Shown here: piece by piece, positions 25,494-33,502 of the stretch
How the letters are laid out: the number at the start of each line of letters is the position of its first letter
Position numbering within the stretch: position 1 is the first letter of the stretch
Source of the DNA: an uncultured Myxococcales bacterium
GTDB taxonomy: Bacteria; Myxococcota_A; UBA9042; DTJE01
Assembly: GCA_937975765.1 (NCBI GenBank)
Contig: CALJUR010000019.1
Coordinates: 1-64,000, forward strand
Direction: 5' to 3'
Length of the DNA: 64,000 bases
Notes under the pieces: model-generated
Told to the model about the DNA's origin: nothing
Seen by the model: only the letters and a program-made list of their open reading frames with translations
Databases searched by the model: none
Program-made: the position numbers and the translations under genes

Positions 25494-27107
25494 ATGGACG
25501 AGGATGCCGCCAGGATGGAACCCCCCGGGCCGGCCCGGCCGGCATCATCAAAGGGCGTCTCGAACGAGGCGTCGTTGCGGCAGGCCGAGCTGCTGGACCT
25601 GACGCACGACAGCATCATGGTGCGTACGCTGGACAACCGGATCACCTTCTGGAACCAGGGGGCCGTCCAGCGCTACGGGTGGAACCGGGAGGAAGCCATC
25701 GGCCAGGTGTCGCACGACCTGCTGAAGACCGAGTTCCCCAGGTCACTGAAAGAGATACGTGCCGAGTTGGAGCGGGAGGGTGAGTGGGAAGGCGAACTCG
25801 TTCACACCACGCGTGACGGCCGGAAGATCGTCGTGGACAGCCGATGGGTCCTGCGCTGCGATGCCCTGGGCGTGCCCCTGGAGATCCTGGAGACCAACAA
25901 CGACGTCACCGCCCGGAAGCGAGCCGAAGAGGAGCGCCATCGGATCGAGGAGCAGATGCGGCACCTCCAGAAGCTGGAAAGCCTGGGCCTGCTGGCCGGC
26001 GGCATCGCCCATGACTTCAACAACCTGTTGATGGCCATCATGGGGAACTGCGGGCTGGCCCAGCTGGACCTGGTGGCGACGTCCCCGGCGCAGCCCCGGC
26101 TGCTGGAGGTCGAGCGGGCGGCCCAGCGCGCCGCGGATCTGTGCAACCAGCTGCTGGCATACTCCGGAAAGGGAAAGTTCGTCATCCTGCGACTGGACCT
26201 GAACGAGGTCGTCACCGAGATCAGCCATCTTCTGGAGGTCTCGGTGTCCCGGAAGGCGGTCCTGCGATACAACCTGGCCCCGGACCTGCCGGTCATCGAG
26301 GCGGATCCGTCGCAGATCCGGCAGGTCATCATGAACCTCATCACGAACGCGTCGGATGCCATCGGCGAGCGCAGCGGCGTGATCGCCATCACCACCGGCG
26401 TCATGGAATGCGACCGGGCCTACCTGGAGGACACGATTCCCTGCGGCTACACGGCGGAGGAAGGCCGGTACGTCTTCCTGGAGGTCAACGACACCGGCTG
26501 CGGCATGGACAAGGCCACGTTGACGAAGCTGTTCGACCCCTTCTTCACGACCAAGAAGACCGGGCGCGGGCTGGGCCTGGCGTCGGTCCTGGGCATCGTC
26601 CGGGGCCACCGGGGCGCCATCCGGCTGTACAGCGAGGTCCGGCGGGGGACCTCCTTCAAGATCCTGTTCCCCGCGGCCGACGGGCCTGCCGACGACCTTT
26701 CCCTGCGCACCGAGTCCCCGGCCCCGTGGCGCGGCCATGGCACGGTCCTGGTGGTGGACGACGAGGAGGTCGTGCGGATCACGGCCCGCCGGGTGCTGGA
26801 GCATTTCGGGTTCACCGTGCTCACCAGCGTCGACGGCCTGGAGGCGGTGGCCACCTTCCGGCAGCATGCGGAGGAGATCGTGCTGGTGCTGCTGGACATG
26901 ACCATGCCGCACCTGTCGGGAGAGGAGACGTTCCGGGAACTGCGGCGGATCCGGGGCAACGTCCTGGTCCTGCTGACCAGCGGATACAACGAGCAGGAAT
27001 CGACCCAGTCCTTCTCCGGGAAGGGACTGGCGGGATTCATCCAGAAGCCCTACCGGCCCGTGGACCTGCTGGCGAAGATCCGCGAGATCCTTCGCGGCGA
27101 GGACTGA
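25494..27107 (+). CDS. Hybrid sensor histidine kinase (PAS - HisKA - HATPase - receiver)
   Basis: A 537-residue soluble kinase. A PAS domain (about 30-145) starts at LTHDSIMVRTLDNRITFWNQ. A short coiled coil leads to the dimerisation domain with H173 in AGGIAHDFNNLL. The ATP-binding domain carries the N box (NLITNASDAI), G1 (DTGCGMD) and G2 (GRGLGLA). A C-terminal receiver has its phospho-acceptor at D468 (LLDMTMP), with the DDEE acidic pocket and KPY lysine. No transmembrane helices are seen, so the signal is cytosolic, perhaps redox or a small ligand bound by PAS. No separate response regulator is adjacent. Its last 71 bases overlap the end of the convergent GNAT-amidohydrolase gene. Confidence 0.92.
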   Translation: MDEDAARMEPPGPARPASSKGVSNEASLRQAELLDLTHDSIMVRTLDNRITFWNQGAVQRYGWNREEAIGQVSHDLLKTEFPRSLKEIRAELEREGEWEGELVHTTRDGRKIVVDSRWVLRCDALGVPLEILETNNDVTARKRAEEERHRIEEQMRHLQKLESLGLLAGGIAHDFNNLLMAIMGNCGLAQLDLVATSPAQPRLLEVERAAQRAADLCNQLLAYSGKGKFVILRLDLNEVVTEISHLLEVSVSRKAVLRYNLAPDLPVIEADPSQIRQVIMNLITNASDAIGERSGVIAITTGVMECDRAYLEDTIPCGYTAEEGRYVFLEVNDTGCGMDKATLTKLFDPFFTTKKTGRGLGLASVLGIVRGHRGAIRLYSEVRRGTSFKILFPAADGPADDLSLRTESPAPWRGHGTVLVVDDEEVVRITARRVLEHFGFTVLTSVDGLEAVATFRQHAEEIVLVLLDMTMPHLSGEETFRELRRIRGNVLVLLTSGYNEQESTQSFSGKGLAGFIQKPYRPVDLLAKIREILRGED

Positions 27108-28881
27108 TCCGGGAACGGTCGCCGGATCCGGGCAGGGGGGTCAAAGGTCCCACGGAGGCCTCCCACAGACCCTCGAAGAACTGGCGGGCGTTGGAACCCA
27201 GGGTCCGGACGCGATACCCGCCCTCCTGCACCACCAGGGTCGGCAGGCCCAGGTGCCCGATCAGGCGTCCGTTCTGGCGGAAGTCGGGACCGCGCAGGCT
27301 CCAGGTGCCGGTCGGGTCGCCCGCGGCGGGGTCCAGGCCCAGCGGAACCACCAGGAAACTCGGCCGGAAGCGCGAGATACGGTCCAGGGCCTTTCCCAGC
27401 GCGCCCCGGTAGGCGGCACCGTCCACGGACTCCGGCAGCGGCAGGTTCAGGTTGAAGCCCTGTCCCGCCCCGCTCCCCCGCTCGTCCGCGAAGCCGGCGA
27501 AGTACGGGTAGGCGAACCGCGGGTGTCCGTGCAGCGAGACGGTCAGCACGTCCGCCCGCTCCCAGAAGATCGTCTGCGTCCCGTTGCCATGGTGATAGTC
27601 GACGTCCAGCACGGCCACCGTTCCGTGGCGGCTGAGGAAATGGGCCGCCACCGCCGCCGAGTTGAAGTAGCAGAACCCCCCGAAGGCCCGCCGTTCGGCG
27701 TGATGCCCCGGGGGACGCACCAGGGCGTAGGCCAGGCGCGCCCCCTGCAGGATCGCGTCGGCCGCGGTCAGGGCGCAGTCCACGGCACCGCGAGCGGCCC
27801 GGTAGGCCTCGCGGTTCAGGGGAGTGAAGGTGTCCATGCAGTAGTAGCCGGCGCGAATGGGCAATTCACGGGGGGGACGAGCCGTGTTGCGCAGCGGGAA
27901 GACATAGGGATACACCGACCTGCCCGGGGGCACGTTCCGGCACACCCGCTTCAGGTAGCGCACGAAGTCCGGGTCGTGGACGTCCGCCAGGTGCCTTTCC
28001 GGGAAGGTCCGTGCCGGCACCCTGACGAAGAGGCCCGTGGGCTCGATCTCTCGCAGGATCGCCTCGATGCGGACCGGCGCCTCCACGTAGCCCCGCTCGC
28101 GGACGTGGTGAATCTCGTGGTTGCCGGTCACGACCAGCGTCACCGCGGAACCCACCGCGCCCACGCGCCGGACCGGGGCGGGAGCCTCCGTGGCCCCGTG
28201 TCGCGGCGGGCGCAGGCGCACCGGGTTCTGCACGATGGAGGCGAGGACTCGCTCGTTGTACTCGGGCGGGCAGACGCCGCGGAACTTGCGCTCCAGGATC
28301 GCCCTTGCGATCTCTCGCAGGCGGGTGGCCGACAGCGTTCCCGGGTGCCCGAGGAAGTCGGCTACCAGGTAGGGGGGATTGTCGCCCCCTGCCGACAGGG
28401 GCGTCTCGTAGGCGGTACCAACGATGGGCCGGGCGCCGTAGCCTTCGTAGAAGCGCAGCCGGGCGGCGTTCTGGCGCAGGGTCGCCGGGTCGCGGCACAG
28501 GGCCGGGTCGTCGGGCAGGCATTCGAAGAAGAGCCCGTCCACCGCCAGGTCCCGGGAGGCCTCGCGGACCGCTTCGTAGAGGGCCCCGCCGATGCCGCCC
28601 CCGGTACGCTGCGGTGCCGCGGAGATGAAGTCCAGGAACGTGAACTTGAGGTCGGGGAAGTGGAGCAGCAGGGCGAACCCCTTCACCCGCGCGTGGTCCT
28701 CGGCAACGAACAGGATCGAGCGGAACCCGAAGGCCGAGGGGTCCCGCAGCATGGCCGGCAGGGCCGCCACTTCCGCGTCGGAGATCCCCGGGAACTGCAG
28801 CTCCAGGATCTGCTGGACCTGGGCGATCCGGTCCCGCTCCATCGGCAGCGCGTGGTCGAAGACCCGGAGGATGCGGAACAT
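27037..28881 (-). CDS. GNAT acetyltransferase fused to an HDAC-fold amidohydrolase
   Basis: A 614-residue protein joining opposite activities. Residues ~1-165 form a GNAT domain (GGGIGGALYEAVREA matches the acetyl-CoA pyrophosphate loop; RLRFYEGYGARPI is a typical GNAT end). Residues ~235-580 form an HDAC-fold domain with RPPGHHAERR, DVDYHHGNGT, a GLD zinc ligand and the QEGGY tyrosine, so its catalytic set looks complete. It could acetylate and deacetylate the same amine, or deacylate one group and add another. The closest relative in the window is the stand-alone enzyme at 24350-25393. The ATG at 28881 lacks a strong ribosome site. The last ~35 residues are low-complexity and overlap the kinase gene. 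Confidence 0.86.
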   Translation of the reverse strand: MFRILRVFDHALPMERDRIAQVQQILELQFPGISDAEVAALPAMLRDPSAFGFRSILFVAEDHARVKGFALLLHFPDLKFTFLDFISAAPQRTGGGIGGALYEAVREASRDLAVDGLFFECLPDDPALCRDPATLRQNAARLRFYEGYGARPIVGTAYETPLSAGGDNPPYLVADFLGHPGTLSATRLREIARAILERKFRGVCPPEYNERVLASIVQNPVRLRPPRHGATEAPAPVRRVGAVGSAVTLVVTGNHEIHHVRERGYVEAPVRIEAILREIEPTGLFVRVPARTFPERHLADVHDPDFVRYLKRVCRNVPPGRSVYPYVFPLRNTARPPRELPIRAGYYCMDTFTPLNREAYRAARGAVDCALTAADAILQGARLAYALVRPPGHHAERRAFGGFCYFNSAAVAAHFLSRHGTVAVLDVDYHHGNGTQTIFWERADVLTVSLHGHPRFAYPYFAGFADERGSGAGQGFNLNLPLPESVDGAAYRGALGKALDRISRFRPSFLVVPLGLDPAAGDPTGTWSLRGPDFRQNGRLIGHLGLPTLVVQEGGYRVRTLGSNARQFFEGLWEASVGPLTPLPGSGDRSRISPRREGSRGSSPAGPRAGRASG

Positions 28882-28985
28882 GGCCGGTCCGTGGAATTGA
28901 CCACGCCAAGCATAGCATGGCCCGGTGTCGCGACGCCCCCCGGCCATCCGGGTGGTATCATGTCGAAAACCCGCAGGAGGTGACT

Positions 28986-30584
28986 GTGCCCGCCGGCTCG
29001 GAAGTTCGTCTGGCCAGGGAGATGTCCCTGACGGACATCACGATGATCGGCGTCGGGGCCATGATCGGTGCCGGCATCTTCGTGCTGACCGGCATCGCCG
29101 CCGGCGTGGCCGGGCCGGGTCTCCTGCTGGCCTTCCTGCTCAACGGCGTCGTGACCCTCTTCGCGGCCGGGGCCTACGCCGAGTTGGGGTCGTCATTCCA
29201 CGACGCGGGCGGCGGCTACCTGTGGGTCAAGACGGGCCTCCCCGAGCCCAACGGCTTCCTCAGCGGATGGATGTCCTGGTTCGCGCACGCTGTGGCCTGC
29301 GCCCTGTACGCCCTGGGGTTCGGGGCGTACTTCAAGGTGGTGCTGCCCCTGCTGGGCATCACGCCTCCCGAGACCGCGTTCCTGCCGCTGGAGAAGTGGC
29401 TGGCGGTCGGCGTGGTCGCGCTGTTCGCCTACATCAACTACCGGGGAGCCAGCGAGACCGGCAAGGACGGCAACGTGGTCACCATCGCCAAGATCGTCGT
29501 GCTGGCCATCTTCGTGGCCCTGGGCATCGTCATCACCTTCCGCCGTCCGGACTGGAACGCCGCCTTCCGGGACTTCCTTCCGAACGGTTTCGGCGGCGTC
29601 GTGACCGCGATGGGGCTGACCTTCATCGCCTTCGAGGGATACGAGATCATCGCCCAGTGCAGCGAGGAGGTTCGCGAGCCGAAGAAGAACGTGCCCCGGG
29701 CGGTCTTCCTGTCGCTGCTGATCGTCATCCCGATCTACCTGCTGGTGGCGTTCGCGGCGCTGGGCGCGGTCGACGTCCCCGGCATTCCGGCCTGGCAGTT
29801 CCTGGGCCAGCAGAAGGAAACCGCCCTGGTGGACATCGCCGAGAACTTCTTCCACGGCGGCGCCGCCATGATCCTCGTCGGCGGCCTGCTGTCCACGATG
29901 AGCGCCCTGAACGCGACGATCTACTCGTCCTCGCGCGTCTCGTTCGCGATGGGCCGGGACCGCAACCTGCCCACCTGGTTCGGGAAGGTGCACCCTCGCC
30001 GGAAGACGCCCCACTGGGCCATCGCCGTCTCGGGCGTGCTGATCGCCTTCATGGCTGCCGCCCTGCCGATCGAGGCCGTGGCCAGCGCGGCCGACATCAT
30101 GTTCCTGCTGCTGTTCATCCAGGTGCTGCTGGTCCTGGTGGCGCTGCGCCGCAAGATGCCGGACCTGGACCGCGGCTTCCGGGTGTCCTGGGTCCCGTTC
30201 CTCCCCGTCGTCGGCATCGTGCTGCAACTGGTGCTGGCGGTGTTCCTGCCGATCTACAGCCCCCAAGCGCTGCTCAGCGCCGGGGCCTGGATCCTGGTCG
30301 GCGTCGGGATCTTCTGCGTGTATTCCCGCAAGCGCGACCGGGCCTACGGCAACCTGGTGGCCGTGCGGGAGGCCACCCGGCAGCGCGAGTACCGGATCCT
30401 GGCCTGCCTGGCCCATCCCGATCACGCGGGGCCGATCCTCGCGGTGGCCGGGGACATGGCCGGTCACTACAGCGGCGAGGTCGTGGCCCTGAACGTCGTG
30501 GAGGTTCCGGACGGCGAGGCCCGGAGGCGCCGTCGTCGGCCCGTTCCGGGCTGGACCCCAGGGCGTTCACCTGACGTGCATTGA
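28986..30584 (+). CDS. APC-family amino-acid permease with truncated C-terminal USP domain
   Basis: About 532 residues from a GTG at 28986, chosen because AGGAGG lies five bases upstream. Twelve hydrophobic segments begin with the APC signature IGVGAMIGAGIFVLTG; the conserved FIAFEGYEIIAQ segment and the STMSALNATIYSSSR loop are present. These permeases take up amino acids or polyamines with a cation. The C-terminus begins a universal-stress-type domain (YRILACLAHPDHAGPI, then VVALNVVEVP) but breaks off after some 50 residues into an Arg-rich tail. The domain is therefore cut short, possibly by a frameshift near 30520. Between the KamA/GNAT genes and a K+-linked gene it is a likely solute importer for this locus. 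Confidence 0.85.
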   Translation: MPAGSEVRLAREMSLTDITMIGVGAMIGAGIFVLTGIAAGVAGPGLLLAFLLNGVVTLFAAGAYAELGSSFHDAGGGYLWVKTGLPEPNGFLSGWMSWFAHAVACALYALGFGAYFKVVLPLLGITPPETAFLPLEKWLAVGVVALFAYINYRGASETGKDGNVVTIAKIVVLAIFVALGIVITFRRPDWNAAFRDFLPNGFGGVVTAMGLTFIAFEGYEIIAQCSEEVREPKKNVPRAVFLSLLIVIPIYLLVAFAALGAVDVPGIPAWQFLGQQKETALVDIAENFFHGGAAMILVGGLLSTMSALNATIYSSSRVSFAMGRDRNLPTWFGKVHPRRKTPHWAIAVSGVLIAFMAAALPIEAVASAADIMFLLLFIQVLLVLVALRRKMPDLDRGFRVSWVPFLPVVGIVLQLVLAVFLPIYSPQALLSAGAWILVGVGIFCVYSRKRDRAYGNLVAVREATRQREYRILACLAHPDHAGPILAVAGDMAGHYSGEVVALNVVEVPDGEARRRRRRPVPGWTPGRSPDVH

Positions 30585-30638
30585 AGTGCTTGAGACTCCG
30601 CTTCCAGCCAGGGGATTCGGCCCCTCCGGAGGAGAGCC

Positions 30639-31325
30639 ATGGGTTCCATCGTCCTGCTGCTGCTCATCGTCCTGGCGTCCGTCCTGGTCGTACGGGCGGG
30701 TGCCGTTGCCCTGGAGATCACGGGGATGGACCCCGAGAAGGCCCGGTTCCAGTCCCTGTCGGCGTTCACGAACACCGGTTTCACAACGGCTGAATCACAG
30801 GAAATTACACGGTATTCCGTCCGCCGACGCATCGTCGGCGTCCTGATCGTGCTGGGGTACGCGGGAACGGTATCGGTGATCGCCACGTTCGCCACTTCCC
30901 TGGCTGCGGGCGATCTGGAGGCCCTGGCCCTGCACGTGGGGATCCTGGTCGTCTCGTTGTACGTCCTTTACCGTATCGCCTCCTGGCGCGGCTTCACGCA
31001 GCGGATGCGGGATGCCATCGGCCGCTGGCTGGTCCAGCACTACGACCTTCACGCCCCGACGCTGGAGGAGATGCTGATGGTGGCTCCGGGCATCGGCGTG
31101 GTCCGCGTGACCCTGCCGCCGGACTCCCGGATGGCCGATCGCCCCCTGGCCGACCTCGGGCTGAAGGCCCGGAAGGTGCAGATCCTCTCGATCCAGCGGT
31201 CGAATCAGGTGTTCCCGGTGCCCGGCGGCACGGACACCCTGCAGGCCGGGGACCAGGTGCTTTGCTACGGGGACGTGGAAGCGGCACGACAGCTCCTGTC
31301 GGCGGGTCCCGTCGAGACGACGTGA
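30639..31325 (+). CDS. Membrane protein with TrkH-like loop and TrkA C-terminal (RCK_C) domain
   Basis: A 228-residue protein. One hydrophobic helix (residues 2-22) is followed by FQSLSAFTNTGFTT, which closely resembles the selectivity-loop region of TrkH/KtrB K+ transporters. Two more helices lie at about 65-110. The C-terminal half is cytosolic and ends in a TrkA_C fold (ADRPLADLGLKARKVQILSI, then GDQVLCYGDVEAARQLL). The family looks like a shortened K+ transport subunit with a ligand-sensing domain attached; whether it conducts ions is unknown. GGAGGAG precedes the ATG. It follows the permease by 54 bases and a truncated trkA lies 11 kb upstream, so K+ handling is a theme of this region. 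Confidence 0.72.
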   Translation: MGSIVLLLLIVLASVLVVRAGAVALEITGMDPEKARFQSLSAFTNTGFTTAESQEITRYSVRRRIVGVLIVLGYAGTVSVIATFATSLAAGDLEALALHVGILVVSLYVLYRIASWRGFTQRMRDAIGRWLVQHYDLHAPTLEEMLMVAPGIGVVRVTLPPDSRMADRPLADLGLKARKVQILSIQRSNQVFPVPGGTDTLQAGDQVLCYGDVEAARQLLSAGPVETT

Positions 31326-31342
31326 TTTCGGGGGAGGTGAAA

Positions 31343-31612
31343 ATGCGCGGATTCCTGGCTGCGGCCATCCTGGTGCTGGCGTTCCTGGCCATCCCGGCCC
31401 AGGCCGACGAGAAGGGCGGTCCCTACACGGTCTTCCCCGCGACCGTCCGGGTGCTCCTGGCGGCCACGACCGCCGGTTCGGACGTGCCGACCCTGGTCCG
31501 GTACGACCCGAAGACCGGGCGGACGTGGGTCATGATCCCGCCGGTGGCCGCCGGCAGCAGCCCGTACTGGGTCCCGGTCGTCGAGCCGATCGATTTCGGG
31601 TCGAAGAAGTAG
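31343..31612 (+). CDS. Small exported protein, function unknown
   Basis: Eighty-nine residues with a clear signal peptide cleaved near AQA-DEK (about residue 22). The mature ~67-residue protein has beta-type sequence with a YDPKTGRTWVMIP segment and no cysteines. A strong GGGAGGTG site lies just before the ATG at 31343. It follows the TrkA_C membrane protein by 17 bases and is probably in the same transcript. Family not recognised. Confidence 0.7.
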   Translation: MRGFLAAAILVLAFLAIPAQADEKGGPYTVFPATVRVLLAATTAGSDVPTLVRYDPKTGRTWVMIPPVAAGSSPYWVPVVEPIDFGSKK

Positions 31613-31620
31613 GGTCGGAT

Positions 31621-31767
31621 TCAGCCCGCCCGCCGGGTGGATCGCAGGTCCTTGACCCAGATGTTCATGTCCTCGTAAGCCCCGAAGATGTCGCAGTTGT
31701 TCACCAGGCGACCGTTGAACTCGTATCCCAGGCGGTGGAAGACGTTGTTCATCCCGTAGCGGGGGCA
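31621..31767 (-). pseudogene. ablB: 3' remnant of ablB-type beta-lysine acetyltransferase
   Basis: The last ~45 codons read MNNVFHRLGYEFNGRLVNNC and end IFGAYEDMNIWVKDL. This matches my recollection of the C-terminus of AblB, the GNAT enzyme that makes N-epsilon-acetyl-beta-lysine from the product of the aminomutase AblA/KamA. Upstream of 31767 the frame loses all resemblance to GNAT sequence, and nothing there looks like the acetyl-CoA site, so only the gene end remains. It is wedged between the small exported protein and nuoN. The match is from memory of the family and needs a search. Confidence 0.6.
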
Positions 31768-32000
31768 GTGCGGGCGGCAGCCGGGGGGCCCGCCCGGGGG
31801 ACGCGTCGGCAAGCGGGGACGCCACGAGGTGGTGTATCGAGGCCCTTGGCGAAGCGTTTCAACGGGACCCAGGAAGCCGGCGATGGAACACCTCGTCCAG
31901 GCCGCGACCGAGCAAACCTTTGTGGACGAAAGGCGGATATGTCTGGTGGTGGTTTCCGAGAGCCCTCCGCTTTCGCACAACGAGACGGCCGTCTGGCCGC
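31768..32000. other. Stretch without recognisable gene next to nuoN
   Basis: No supported reading frame. The part near 31950-32000 directly follows the nuoN stop on the reverse strand. I saw no obvious intrinsic terminator there. Confidence 0.35.
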
Positions 32001-33485
32001 CTACCCCGCGATCCCGGCGGCCCTGGCGGCCAGGTCGGCCAGCGGGGACCACCAGATGCCCAGGACCAGCGTGGGGATCGCCAGCACGGCCAGCAGGGCG
32101 GTGGCGGGGACGGGCAGGGGGATGGCGGGGGCGGCCTCGGGGGAGGCCTCCAGGAACATCGCCTTGACCAGGCGGGCGTAGTAGAACAGCGACACGACGC
32201 TGTTCAGGACGCCGACGATGGCGACGACGTAGAAGAACGGCGTGCCGGCGTTCAGCACGGACGCGAACAGGTAGAACTTGCCGATGAAGCCGGCCAGCGG
32301 GGGCAGGCCGGTCAGGCTGAACAGGAAGACCGCCAGGCACACCGACAGCAGCGGCGCCCGGCCGCCCAGGCCGCGGTAGTCCGCGATGGACTCGGACCCG
32401 GTGCGGGCGCGCACGGCCAGCACGGCCAGGAAGGCGCCCAGGTTCATCAGCAGGTAGATCGGCGCATAGACGGCGACGGCCCGGATGGCGTCCGGGGTGC
32501 CGACGGCGACGCCCATCAGCAGGTATCCGGCGTGCGCGATCGACGAGTACGCCAGCAGCCGCTTCACGTTGTCCTGAGGGATGGCCGCCAGGTTGCCCAG
32601 CGTCATCGTCGCCATGGCCAGCACGCCCAGCAGCACCGGCCAGGGCAGCCCGCCCGCGGGCACCGACGCCGCCGATGCCCCGAAGCCCACGACCACGAAC
32701 CGGATCAGCGCCGCGACGCCGGCCGCCTTCGGCCCCACCGACAGGAAGGCCGTGACGGGCGTGGGCGCGCCCTCGTACACGTCCGGGCACCACTGGTGGA
32801 AGGGCACCGCGGCGACCTTGTACCCGAACCCGGCCAGCGACAGCAGCGCGGCCAGCGCGATCCCGGCCCGCACGGCCACCGACCCCGACGCCGCCTTCGC
32901 GGCCAGCGCCGGCCCGATCCGCGCCAGGTCCAGCGTGCCCGCCAGGCCGTACAGCAGGCTGAATCCGTACAGCATCAGGCCCGACGCCGCCGCGCCGTAG
33001 ATCACGTACTTCAGCGCCGCTTCGGACGACCGCCGGTCGCCGCGCCGGAACCCCGCCAGCACGTAGGACGGCAGCGAGGTCAGTTCCAGCGCCAGCAGGA
33101 TCATCAGCAGGTTCTGGGCCTGCACCAGGAAGCACATGCCCAGCGTGGTGGACAGCAGCAGCGCCGAGAACTCGCCGAAGCGCCCCTCGGGCACCTCGTC
33201 GGACAGCGCGCCGAACGCGATGCCGAAGAACGCCGCGACCAGGAACAGCCCGCGGAAGAAGACGCCCAGCCCGTCGCCCGAGACCAGCCCGCCGAACGCC
33301 GCGGTCGGCCCCTCCGGCAGCAGCGCGAAGGCCGCCGCAGCCGCCGCCAGGCCCGCCACCGACAGGGTCAGGAGCGTCGCCCGCCGCGCCCGCCGGGGCC
33401 CGATCGCCAGGTCCGCCATCAGGACCAGCACGATCGTCGCCGTCAGCGCCAGCTCCGGGCCGATGGCCAGCAGGTTCGAAACCAT
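32001..33485 (-). CDS. nuoN: NADH-quinone oxidoreductase subunit N
   Basis: A 494-residue antiporter-like membrane subunit of complex I, with about 14 hydrophobic helices. Conserved features include the lysine-bearing helix GFGYKVAAVPFHQWCPDVYEGAPTPVTAFL, quoted in part as GYKVAAVPFHQW and PDVYEGAP, and the KRLLAYSSIAHAGY segment. It forms part of the proton-pumping arm. A GAGGGGG site precedes the ATG at 33485, 17 bases after nuoM. This is the last gene of the operon, and its final 160 bases are duplicated at 16901-17060. Confidence 0.96.
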   Translation of the reverse strand: MVSNLLAIGPELALTATIVLVLMADLAIGPRRARRATLLTLSVAGLAAAAAAFALLPEGPTAAFGGLVSGDGLGVFFRGLFLVAAFFGIAFGALSDEVPEGRFGEFSALLLSTTLGMCFLVQAQNLLMILLALELTSLPSYVLAGFRRGDRRSSEAALKYVIYGAAASGLMLYGFSLLYGLAGTLDLARIGPALAAKAASGSVAVRAGIALAALLSLAGFGYKVAAVPFHQWCPDVYEGAPTPVTAFLSVGPKAAGVAALIRFVVVGFGASAASVPAGGLPWPVLLGVLAMATMTLGNLAAIPQDNVKRLLAYSSIAHAGYLLMGVAVGTPDAIRAVAVYAPIYLLMNLGAFLAVLAVRARTGSESIADYRGLGGRAPLLSVCLAVFLFSLTGLPPLAGFIGKFYLFASVLNAGTPFFYVVAIVGVLNSVVSLFYYARLVKAMFLEASPEAAPAIPLPVPATALLAVLAIPTLVLGIWWSPLADLAARAAGIAG

Positions 33486-33502
33486 CGATGACCCCCTCGT
33501 CC

